Source: Carposina sasakii
Taxonomy: Eukaryota > Arthropoda > Insecta > Lepidoptera > Carposinidae
Reading direction: 5' to 3'
Assembly (NCBI GenBank): GCA_014607495.2
Contig: CP053162.1
Location: forward strand, 744,001 to 808,000
Length of the DNA stretch: 64,000 nucleotides
Each line of letters begins with the position of its first letter. The stretch's first letter is position 1. A model generated the notes under the pieces. It was given only the letters and a program-made list of their open reading frames with translations, made no database searches and had not been told where the DNA came from. The position numbers were made by a program, and so were the translations under genes. Below are positions 39,901 to 49,619 of the stretch, in pieces.

Positions 39901-42900
39901 TCTTATCTGGTTGTCTGGAAGAAATCTCTGCTAGAGAGATAATTCTCGAGATAAGCCATTCTACATAATCCTTCTATTAAGAATAAGCCGCAGCAAGTAT
40001 CGGCTTTAGGTTACGTCTGTCTGCAATAAAGTTACCGAATGTATCGTTGGATCACGTTCCATGCCGCAGTTTTCCACGAGACAGGCTTCTGGTCCCAGCA
40101 TGTGGTGAGCACTAGGAGGAACCCAGAAATGATGAAATAGGTCTGCACCGTCCACGACCCTTGAAAACTATGTTGGAAAAACCAATTGTCGTAAATCTAA
40201 AAAAGAGAACACATACAGCTTGAGGGACATCTATAGGGGAATAGATTTTATTTCAGTACTAAATTTAAGTCCTATGACACAGTTGGCTTTGAAATCAATC
40301 AATATACAAATATACATTGTACAGAAAATACATTGCGGTTTTTTCATCACTTCCTACTTCCATTAGGGTTGATTATTTCATCACTACTCTTTTTTAAAGT
40401 CATGTACTATTTAAAATTTGAAATGCATTATTTGAGGCCTAATTATACGAACTACACTCTTTTAGTCCTAAAAAAATAAATCAAAAATAACATATAATAC
40501 ATACATACATACAGAGGAATTCATTTAAAACACTTAAACTATTAACATTACCCTCAATATACGTATATGAAATTATAATACATATAAGACGTAATCCTGA
40601 TTTGTATCCTCAAGTTGCAAGTGCAAGACGGTGCCACTTTTTGGAACCAAAACCAAATATTAAAACGACTCTCTTACGAAATAGTGTGATAGGAATGTCT
40701 ACTAAAATATACAATGCGTTGCCATCTGACATAATACAATGCAATAATTTAGTAACATTTAAGGCAAAACTACGCGCCTATCTTATAGACAAGACAATTT
40801 ACTCACTGACTGAATTATTTGACAAATAATATAATAATGCCTAAGTATAAATAATGAAGTTTCAACGACATGTGCTAATAATGTTTCTTTATATGTAATT
40901 TAATTGAATGTTCTATTTAAATGTGATTGTTATTTTATTTTTATGTAAATTCTCTATGTATAAATTTGTACGCCAAATGGCAAATCACAGTGCACTATAT
41001 TGACATAATTATGTACTCAACAACTTTATAACATGTGTATTACAAATGAATAAATTGAATTGAGGTACTCAATGCTCTGCGTACTCTGGACGTGAATAAG
41101 GTCAGTGGGCCTGATGGTATTCCTGCAATTGTACTGCGTAACTGCGCACCAGAGTTTGCCTTTTGGCATATCTTGAAGACAACGACCTACTCAGCGACAG
41201 GCAATATGGTTTTCGGCGTGGTCGTTCAACTGGTGATCTTCTTGCATATGCCAAGCATATTTGGAGCGAAGCAATTGAGAAGCACGGGGAAGCCATTGCT
41301 GTCTCACTCAATATCTCCAAGGCATTTGATAGGGTATGGCACGACGGCCTTTCTAGCAAGCTCCCATCGTATGGTATCTCTGATAATCTTTGCATCTGGA
41401 TTGCTGACTTTTTGAAGAAGCGCTCAATACGTGTGGTCCTTGACGGTCATTTATCCGATCAAATCACTATTGACGCTGGAGTTCCGCAAGGGTCAGTACT
41501 ATATGCAACCCTTTTCCTATTACTTGTGTCCTTGGCAACGACTGGCCATCTTCAACTCTTAGGCCTGGACATATCAGCAACGTCGAATTTTGGCAAGTAC
41601 ATCGAGCACATAGCAAAAATCTCAGCTAAAAAACTAGGCGTCCTATCCAAGGTTAGGCGGTATTTTACTCCACAGCAACTATTGGCGCTATATAAAGCGC
41701 AAGTTCACCCTTGTATGGAGTACTGCTGCCACCTTTGGGATGGATCAGCTAAATATCAGCTAGCCGCACTGGACTCGGTGGAAAAACGGGCAATAAAACT
41801 TATTGGAGATGAAACCGTAGCAAATTCGAAACTCCAGGACCTGACCCTGCGCCGTAAAATTGCTGCCTTGTCAGTGTTTTACAGGATACACTTTGGAGAG
41901 TGTGCATGGGAACTTCACAATACAGTTCCACCAGCCCCTTTTCACCATCGGGATACTAGACACTAGACGCAGCGTATCACCCTTATGTTGTTGATATCCC
42001 ACCCATCCGCACCAAACGTTATGCTAACTCGTTTGTAATGCGAACGGCTAAGGAGTGGAATGCACTTCCTGCCGATGTATTTCCCGAGCACTACAACAAC
42101 ATCAGGCACGATGGAGGTCAAATGTTTGCCTAGCTAATTGTAAAAAAAAACATATAATCACGCCTTTATCCCTTACGAGGTAAGCAGAGCACCAAGGGCC
42201 GATAGAACCACATGGTGCCACTTCTGACCAATTTTGAGATGTACAAGTTCGGTTAGTAGTGACAGGTGGTCAGCCCATCACCTACAAAACACCAAGACCC
42301 TCTTGTCCCTCTACTGACTTGGGAAGAGAAGCTTCTTCTTCTATGCTGCTCTGGGAGTGAAATAAAAATAATCTAGTAAATAAAAGATCTTACCAATTCT
42401 AAATCCCTCGTGTTATCAATATTATTCCCGTTTGTTATATAGCTATGCGCCAATATCACCATTAATGAATTGATTCCCCTAAAAAAGAAAAGGGTTATGG
42501 TAAGTCTAAAATTACATTACCTTGACAAAAGCGAAAATACATACGGGAAATTACTTAATTAAGTGAGACAGCTGAAAATGTTACAAATTACGATAGATAA
42601 CATGCCATGCAAAGACACGTTGGCAAGTCTACGGGTCGGTTCATATTTGACGGAACATATACCTATATATGCGTTGCATATCATCGGTCGCGTAATGCCA
42701 GAACAGACAAAATGTATAGAAAAACACTCGACCGTTCACACTCAACCGATGATACGTTAGTGTGTCGAGCGTACGTTTGCCTGTACCTGGAGATACGCTC
42801 GACGTATCTTCCGTCAGATATGAACCGACCCAGTTTACAAAAATAAATACAAAACATACGCAATATACAATAACATTATTGATATACATTTCACATCAAA

Positions 42901-45900
42901 CTCCGGGGACACGATAATGCTTATACACTAGCATATACATATACATATATACCAGGCTATGATACCAAAATGGGGTAGCCAAAACTGCAGAACATAGAAA
43001 AAAATCTTACAGACACATTTTGAGTAGCGGGACAGATGTAATTGAGCAATAACAAGTTGCCAGCTCATCGCCTGAGGGAATGCCACAGTTCCTTAGTCGA
43101 CTTTAACGACATGCACGGAAGGCAGCTGATGTATTCTTGTGAAGCCCCGCATGAGCCCAGAAGATTTAGGTAATGTTAACAATATATCGCAATAGTATAT
43201 AGAATAGTGTGAATATTTATTTATTTATAGGTATATTACTTACTTGTAGCCGTTAAGATGGTTGGTATGAATAGCCCCCGGTGCGGGCTCACGCGCTGGT
43301 TCCTTTAACCTTCTCCAGTTATCTCTCAATGAAAAACATTTAAAAAATTCACAACCTGAAAAAATAAGATTTTTATTGAAACTCGTACGTTTGTCTAGTC
43401 CCCAAGCACGCACTGGCGGCCAAGCAGCAAGGGCCAGGCCGCGGCTGCCACCGAGTCACCGCATTGTACTCGTATCATCAGCGCACTTGGCCACTTGGCA
43501 TTTCGATGAACTCACCTCATGGTGGCGCGCTTGGGGTAAATAAAACTTTTTGGTTTTAGTTTCTCTCTCTCCTCACCTGTTTTTCCAATTATACTGTCCA
43601 GGCCAGCAGGCCTAAAATTTCCGAATACATTCAATAACAACCACAATATAAAAAATAAAGCTACAAATATATCCAAATTATCTATTTTCCTATTTTCTTT
43701 TTCATTTACGCAATCTATTTCATAGACTTTGGCTTTTAAACTATAATTCTTCGTAAGTGGTTCATTCAGGCACGCCTCAAGGGTCTGTCCTAGGTCCTCT
43801 TGTAATGTATGCTTACAGGTTTCGTTTACACAAATACTGTAATGTAATTGTGTATGATCGAAATGTCTATTGGTGTAAGATGAGTATTCCTGAAAATTAA
43901 ATAGTATTTGAATTAATATACTCTAGAAAAAATATTACGTTTGCATAGCTACATACTATAGTGTAATACATATGTTATCGCGAATTTAAGAAATCTAGGA
44001 ATTGTATACAAATCCTAGGAAATGTATACAATTCCGAAGCTATTTAGGAAATGTATACAGGGTGTAACAAAAAGGGCATGTTAAGCAAAAAGCTATGTAA
44101 ATAGCCCACTGTAGAGAACCTATTCACAAAATTTGAGACCCGAAATCACATGTTTATTTTTCCCGATAGTATGGAGAATTTTTAAATATCTCAGGAAATT
44201 TCATACAATCTTGAAAAATAAAAATGTGATTTCGAGTCTCAAATTTTGGAAATAGGTTCTCTATAGTAGGCTATTTACATAGCTTTTCACTTAATATACC
44301 CTTTCTGTTACACCCTGTATATATTTTTTTAAATAATAATATTTTTATTTATTCAATGGACACACATTTTATGTACAATGTCTTACGCTATGGATAGGTA
44401 ATTAATAATATGATTCCTGAACTAGGCTGAGCCTGTGTTTCAGGTGATAAACTTCTTATTAACTTATAAAATAAATTTACAATTATAAATAGCATACTAC
44501 TAAGGAGAATAAGTTTCTTAACTATTTAAAAACTTAATTACTTATCAACTAATAACAGATTTTCTGTGTCATCAGTTTTTAAGTACTTATCAAATATTGT
44601 TTCAAAAACTATTTAATACATAGATATCCTGGGAAATGTTTACATTTCCTAGGAATGTAGGTATATAATTCTATTATATTATTAGGAAATGTATAAAAAC
44701 AATGCATTCTGTAATAAAACACGTTGTTAAAATGAGAACCATAAGCAAATAATTAAACTTTCCGCAGAGAGATAAACTTAAACATGTAACCTAACACCAA
44801 AGAAATCCGCCGAAGACGGTAAATAGAAATAAATACAAATAGAGATAGGCACGCCTTTGTATACAGTTTACGCGGCACTAGCGCGATCGCCTGATCAGAG
44901 GTAGCCATATCCTCCCCCCGCTTATATCTCAAATATTTTATTAAATTACCGATTGCTATTTAGGAAATGTATAGATTTCCTAGGAAATGTATAGATTTCC
45001 TAGGAAATGTGTCTAATATAATTTATTTCACACATTTCCGTTCGATTTTAGGAATTACATACATTTCCTAAGAATTGTATACAATGACGGATTACATACA
45101 TTTCCATTAATACATACTCGTATATAAAATTCTCGTGTCATGGTTACCAAACTCCTGCAAACCGGCTTGACCGATTTTATATGTAAATTCAGTAGGTCTG
45201 ACAATAGGTCGAAAACTAATTTATAACCTCTTCCACGTGACATCCAGACGAGGTATAATCAATATAGATTTTATTCAAGCAGTCTTTTATTATTTTTAGT
45301 ATAATTTAGGTCTCATTTTGACTCCCTTTAAATATTTAACTGACCAACACATATGCTACAGGACATAGCCTGTTAGAATGATATTTTGGCTTTTTCTAGT
45401 AAAATGAAAATGATTATTTATTTTCTCAAAACATGGTAAAATAAAGTTATAATTACATAATTAGATCAGAGACACGTTTTCCCAAAAAATGTGCCATGCA
45501 AAAATTTTAAGCAATTCATTAAAACACGGTTATTACACAATTAACTAGTAAAACTAAAAGTAAAGCCAAAAAGCAATCCGCCAGTTCTGTTACTCATGCA
45601 CAAGAAGAACGGCAAAGAAACTTGACAGGTTTTTATGTTTACCTTGTATTACAGTGTCTTTTGACTTTATTATTTATCTAATCCTACAAGATAACAAAAT
45701 TACTTTTGACTTATGTGCTTAAAAAATAATAAATTGATTTTACTGCATTAAAAGTAAACAAAGATATCTCAAGTATGATTCGTATTTTTACATCATCATC
45801 ATCAGCCTATTGCAGTCCACTGCTGGACGTAGGCCTCCCCCAGGGCACGCCACAAGACTGCCATGGGGGGTATTTGCCCATAGTCACCACGCTGGGCAGA

Positions 45901-47571
45901 CGGGTTGGTGACTGCAGTTTGTATTTTGGACTATGTTGTCAACACGGGAGGCACTGCTGCCTATCTCCCAGAAACCCTTAATCGCCTCGTACGATACCCA
46001 CGGGCAGAAATGGGGTGGTACGAATTCTACTCTGCCGGCCAGACGGCCATATTTTTATATAACATACCTAAGCCAATTTATCGTCAAACTATTATTCTAC
46101 TAGATCAGTTTTTTAAAAGGTATCACCTATAATTTAACTAGATAAACCTATCTCAAACTAACCTTTATTAACTTATATATATCATTGTTGGCATCAGGTA
46201 AGATTTTCATATCCACATTGCAGAAGAGATAGTCCTTCTCAATGCAGGAAGTGTAGTCATCCAGGTGAAACAGACGAGGCATCCGCTCATACTCCGACTC
46301 TGTAACATACATACATTCTGGCTGTTTTCCCGAAACGTGGCAGCCAGAACTGCAGGATCATAAAGCGGATCCTGCAGCCACGTTTAGCATAGCGGGGACA
46401 GATGTTACTAATCAGTGACAAGTTGCTAGCTTATCACCAGAGGTCGGAATTAGGTAGAGTCATTTATGTACTTGCATCGAAATGTTGATATTAATGTGGA
46501 CCTTCCCAGGATTTCTAATGGACAATCCCATATGGCCAACAATATTACAAGTAAATAATAATAAAACCCTCAGAGATAGACAAATAAAACAAAGATATTT
46601 AGGTACATTAGTTCACAATACAAATTATTAATAGTCTTAAGGAAATTCTCATACGCATACTTCAACTTTTTTATAAATACGAGCAAATACTTTTGCTTCT
46701 AGCCTAGACTCGTGAGGTTTTGCTTATTCAAACGGCCCATTAGAATCATTCGAGGCATATCCACTTTATTCTTTCGCTGTATGAAATCAGTGCAAGTACA
46801 TAAATGACTCTACCTAATTCCGACCTCTGCTTATCACCTAAGAGAATGTCTGAGTTCCTTAGTCGAGTCTTATAATATGCACCGGAGAATGCAGCGTGAA
46901 GCTCGGCATCAGAGGGTAAGCGTGAACCTCTCGATAGTGCGTAAGGCTATTGTCAAACTGACAAAACTACGAGTCGCTAGCGTTACGCCGCGTAAAAAGG
47001 TTCGTGCTTACCCAACTGTACAGAAACTTATCCTTGGATACACATAAAACGTAAGATCCGATGACCAAATCGTTGAAGAATCAAATATTATATAGGTATA
47101 TAGTAAGCTGTTTTTAGATTTTGAACAAGTACTTTAGAGAGAGCCGACAAGAAACGGACTTTGAAACTTTTTAGCAACCCGAACCCTTTAAATGTGGGTT
47201 ATTTATATTGGTTTCGCGAAACTTACAATTTGTACTCATGTTTGAGCCAGATGGGACAGTGAAACTTTTTTACGGTCTAATAAAAGCTCGAGCTTTGGCT
47301 TATAGGCGGAAGTCGGATTCTCTTTAAAAAAATAATATTAAGAAACAATTTTTTAATGAAACTTGTCAGTCATTTTGATATTGAGATATCGGTATAAGAT
47401 AATTTATAAGAGGATCAAAAATCTCTTCCTTTTCATCATTGGAAGGATATAATTAATGACAATTATTTTAATAGATTTGTAAAAGATTAAGAACTTACCA
47501 TTTAACCGAAGCACATCCGCCGTGGACACATTTAATGTAAACCACACTAACAACAACTTTAACATCTTCAT
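33952..47571 (-). CDS. nrf-6-like: NRF-6-like membrane acyltransferase gene C (13 exons, 616 aa)
   Basis: Exons from 5' to 3': 47499-47571, 46163-46299, 43577-43889, 43244-43355, 42394-42478, 40036-40196, 39645-39723, 38581-38684, 37361-37528, 36758-36902, 36100-36286, 35170-35312, 33952-34095; 1851 nt in frame, all GT-AG. MKMLKLLLVWFTLNVSTA is the signal peptide. The NRF domain opens MPRLFHLDDYTSC and has the six shared cysteines. Acyltransferase-3 landmarks: GYKGINSLMVILAH with His 223 (the usual arginine before the first membrane helix is lysine here and in gene D), QTYFIISGFLLVL, NRFLGTGPLW, HTNMSGFVWGIWLGYLV, RISYMMFIVH and MVEAPINQL. It is the nearest paralog of gene D. Its introns carry MITEs, SINE, Helitron and LINE debris. 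The start was chosen because it begins the signal peptide and matches gene D. Confidence 0.88.
34210..34603 (+). mobile_element. MITE-2 copy (full length, TA-flanked)
   Basis: Begins CAGGATGTTTTTTTGTGGCC after TA and ends CGACCAAAAATCATCCTG before TA; about 394 bp with poly-T patches. Inverted ends are short (CAGGATG...). No coding capacity. It lies in the last intron of gene C. Confidence 0.75.
35447..35831 (-). mobile_element. MITE-2 copy (full length, TA-flanked)
   Basis: Inverted relative to the copy at 34210-34603; begins CAAGGTGATTTTTGGTCGTC and ends AAAACATCCTG, with TA on both sides. It and 34210-34603 lie in opposite orientations on either side of exon 12 of gene C. Confidence 0.75.
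37594..38419 (+). mobile_element. MITE-2 copy broken by nested SINE and Helitron-like inserts
   Basis: The MITE-2 head (CAGGGTGTTTTTTCGTTGC) is at 37594 and its body resumes at about 38150 with TAATTACTTGATCGGGCG. Between them lie a tRNA-derived repeat (37655-37850) and a Helitron-like segment (37851-38148) beginning TAATATATAAAATTCTCGTG and ending GGGTCAGCTAGTA. The order shows successive insertions into one MITE. Confidence 0.6.
37655..37850 (+). repeat. tRNA-derived SINE-like repeat nested in MITE-2
   Basis: Second full copy of the repeat at 4812-5003: shared 5' body, then GACCCGGTGGCTTAGTGG (A box) and GGGTTCGATTCCCACTCG (B box), then a tail ending TTTATTAAT. The middle of the tRNA part is shortened relative to the other copy. 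Confidence 0.65.
38985..39232 (+). repeat. Remnant of an RTE-like LINE 3' end
   Basis: Translating + in one frame gives the C-terminal motif typical of insect RTE-type elements: RPPARWTDDLAKVAG, then DRSEWRLLGEAYVQQW, followed by CTGTAAATGATGATGATGA. The rest of the reverse transcriptase is missing. A 125-codon frame on the minus strand (38930-39307) is an antisense by-product. It lies in intron 7 of gene C. Confidence 0.6.
40555..41065 (+). repeat. LINE 3' end with RT C-terminal tail
   Basis: A 75-codon frame (40602-40829) reads like the C-terminal tail of a non-LTR reverse transcriptase ORF, with NSVIGMSTKIYNALPSDI followed by a basic stretch. About 230 bases of AT-rich 3' UTR follow and end in AATAAATTGAATTGA, a typical short-repeat tail. 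It is 5'-truncated and lies in intron 5 of gene C. Confidence 0.5.
41066..42130 (+). pseudogene. Non-LTR retrotransposon reverse transcriptase fragment (dead)
   Basis: Two overlapping frames give pieces of one RT: KVSGPDGIPAIVLRNCAPEF (41092 onward), then after a frameshift with a deletion SDRQYGFRRGRSTGDLLAY, ISKAFDRVWHDGL, DAGVPQGSVL, and from about 41560 the thumb/tail region (KKLGVLSKVRRYFTPQQ, ALYKAQVHPCMEYC). The catalytic YADD/FADD box that should follow PQGSVL is deleted, and the end is frame-broken at about 41966, where AKEWNALPADVFP continues in another frame. It is therefore inactive. The clade was not resolved. It lies in intron 5 of gene C. Confidence 0.8.
42633..42831. mobile_element. 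199-bp element with 22-bp inverted ends (GGGTCGGTTCATAT)
   Basis: The left end GGGTCGGTTCATATTTGACG and the right end, read inverted, GGGTCGGTTCATATCTGACG differ at one position. The interior contains TCGACCGTTCACACTCAACC and CGAGCGTACG motifs. No target duplication is evident. Four overlapping short frames across it are not genes. It lies in intron 4 of gene C. Confidence 0.6.
44058..44317. mobile_element. Palindromic MITE-1 copy in intron 2 of gene C
   Basis: 260 bp, ends CAGGGTGTAACAAAAAGGG, TA flanks, full-length palindrome as in 60502-60761. It is surrounded by repeated TTTCCTAGGAAA-type palindromic words (see 44955-45115). Confidence 0.8.
44955..45115. repeat. Cluster of TTTCCTAGGAAATGTATA words
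   Basis: The palindromic word TTTCCTAGGAAA occurs in direct tandem at 44985-45012, and related AGGAAATGTATAC words recur at 44003-44060, 44635-44700 and 45050-45110. It behaves like a short, diverged satellite in intron 2 of gene C. No function is assigned. Confidence 0.45.
45785..46060 (-). repeat. LINE 3'-tail repeat (minus strand)
   Basis: Longest copy of the family: on the minus strand the GTAGAATTCGTACCACCCC head (near 46040), GGCGATTAAGGGTTTC, CACCAACCCGTCTGCCC, GTCCAGCAGTGGACTGCAAT and a GATGATGATG tail at 45790. Two short frames across it are not genes. Confidence 0.65.
46439..46828. mobile_element. 390-bp MITE with 38-bp perfect inverted repeats and 10-bp target duplication
   Basis: Left repeat 46439-46476 and right repeat 46791-46828 are perfect inverted copies beginning AGAGGTCGGAATTAGGTAGA. 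The 10-bp duplication GCTTATCACC is exact at 46429-46438 and 46829-46838. It interrupts an R-repeat copy (46320-46890), whose two halves rejoin cleanly when the element and one duplication are removed. A 9-10-bp duplication fits Mutator-like elements. There is no transposase frame. It lies in intron 1 of gene C. Confidence 0.85.
46914..47013. mobile_element. 100-bp inverted-repeat element (GGGTAAGCGTGAACCT ends)
   Basis: GGGTAAGCGTGAACCT at the left is matched by GGGTAAGCACGAACCT inverted at the right. A related copy, starting GCAAGCACGAACCTCTCG, is at 49893-50010. It immediately follows the interrupted R repeat. Family unknown. Confidence 0.5.
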
Positions 47572-49619
47572 ATCGTCTATCTTTAATATTTCAGTTTAAT
47601 AATTAATATTTCTAATACACATTGTCACTCCCATGTCTTGACTGGCACTTTCTTTTCGATTTGCTGTTTATATTTTAACTATATATTTTTTGAGTTATTA
47701 ATATTAATCTAATCCAACTAGTTAGGTAAGTAGCATTTGCCACACTGGGTGAATTGTTAACTAACATGCCTTTGTACTTTACACCTACCTATTCACTATA
47801 GGTTATTTACTGAAATATCAATTAACATAAATGTGTTTAGAAAAACATAACGCATATTACAAAGTCACTACCTAACACTTAACATAAGATGGTAAAATTT
47901 CTATTACAACATCACACCGTGTCCAACTGGGGTAGGTAGAGGCTGACATGCATTTAGAATAGAAGCAAAAAGGTACTTATAATTTGAGTTGGAAAATGGT
48001 TATTGAATTGTATTAAGCGTTGGGTTTAAAATTCCAACTGGGGTCAACCACCATTGAGCCCTACACTACTGACCCTTGAGTCTGAAAACTCATGATCATG
48101 ATGTGGTCACGAATTCACGATCACAGGAACCCGTTTACGTAATATATTTAGTAAACATTAACTAAAACTAAACAAAATATCTAAGACGAATCATATCTAA
48201 CTTAACATGTAATTGCACACTAACCTATGCATGAATCATTTTCTATGCGATCTATAGCTATTGCTAAACAACAAAATGTAAATACTTACCTTATATTCGG
48301 GTTTAGGAGAGTGTTAACTTGTCACTTATCACAACTTGTCGTGATAAGAGGACCTAAAGCGTCTTAGAAAATGTAACTTTTTTACGAGCGATAGCGAAAA
48401 GCTATCGAAACATTTGTTCCACCTATAGCGGTAGAATTCATCAAATCATTACTCAAACGCGCTAAACGAAAGATGTTAGAATAACTCTGCGTTTCGATAA
48501 CTTTGCGAACTCTGCTGTCGCTCGTAAAATTGTGGCCTCAGGAAAATTGATACTAGGTATCACATAATTTTATTATAATTTTAAAACTGTATATATTTAA
48601 AAATACATTTTTCAGGAGATTATGATGTAAGTTATTTAGCCCTCGGGCACCTAAGGTCTTCTCATAGTTATTACATACCTTAACGAAATAGTAGAATAAA
48701 TAGGCGAACTTAAGAATAACATAGGAACCTAAATGGTTAAATTAGTATATTAAAAAATAATTTGGAATGTTTACAATTGAGAAAAAAACATTTAAAACGT
48801 TTTTAATTTAACTACTTTATTTTATTCAACTTAATTACAATAGCGGCACATGCCACCAAACTAACAACACAATAAATTAACTATGTAGGCACAGAATGTA
48901 TGTAGAACAGAAACTTATGTTACGGTAAAAAAGCAAAAAGTGTTCTTAAGTCCCCACTCGTATCGATAAAATGGCCATTTGCCCATTGACAATAATTAGA
49001 TTGTAAAGTTGTCGAACAATATCTTCCAATTTTTTTGACACACTTCACAACACATTGACCTAGTCCCACATTAAGATCCCTAGGTCTTGTGTCGTGGGTA
49101 CTACGCAACGGTATATAAATACATAGATAAGTATAGAAACATCCATGACTCGGAAACAAACATCGATATTCATCATATCAATGTTTGCACCAATCGGCCG
49201 TCCAAATTAATTCGATAACGTTGCGAACTTCGCTGTCACTCTTAAAATTGTTAAATGACTGGTTATGGTACATTTCGTCCAGAAAAAAACTGGTCCGCAG
49301 GCATTTGGCCTACTTTAAAAAAAAGTATCGGTAGATTCGCCGAATCAGTTTGAAAGTTCGGACCAGATGTCTCCTACTAATTACTTAAGGGGATATTTCG
49401 GCAAAATCGTGAAGTTACCATCATGATGAACGTGTACGTGATGCTAAGGCTAAGTAATTCTAGGACCTACATTTAAAGCTTCAAAATATTATCTGCAACT
49501 TGTCCAAACACGCCTTTTGACACATGTTCCAAAATTTAGGTTTACATATTTTAGTATTAAAATATGTCTGGTTATCCAAATTTTAATCATGGCTTTCAAG
49601 GAAGCGCCACCACAATAGG
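47572..49619. other. Intergenic region between gene C start and gene D end
   Basis: A TATAAAC motif on the minus strand at 47666-47672, about 95 bases before the gene C ATG, with an initiator-like CCAGTCA about 30 bases downstream of it, is a plausible core promoter for gene C. An inverted repeat with TTTTTACGAGCGATAGCG and CGCTCGTAAAAT-type ends spans about 48378-48530, with a relative at 49205-49260. A SINE-body fragment is at 49030-49200. No gene is supported. Confidence 0.45.
47666..47672 (-). promoter_or_regulatory. Possible TATA box of gene C
   Basis: TATAAAC on the minus strand, 95 bases upstream of the start codon at 47571, in a position that would give a 5' UTR of about 65 bases starting near a CAGTCA initiator-like motif. 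Inferred from motif and spacing only. Confidence 0.3.

Noticed and set aside
40602..40829. A 75-codon frame as a small host gene
   Set aside because: Its KIYNALPSDI motif and the AT-rich tail behind it match the end of a non-LTR reverse transcriptase ORF.
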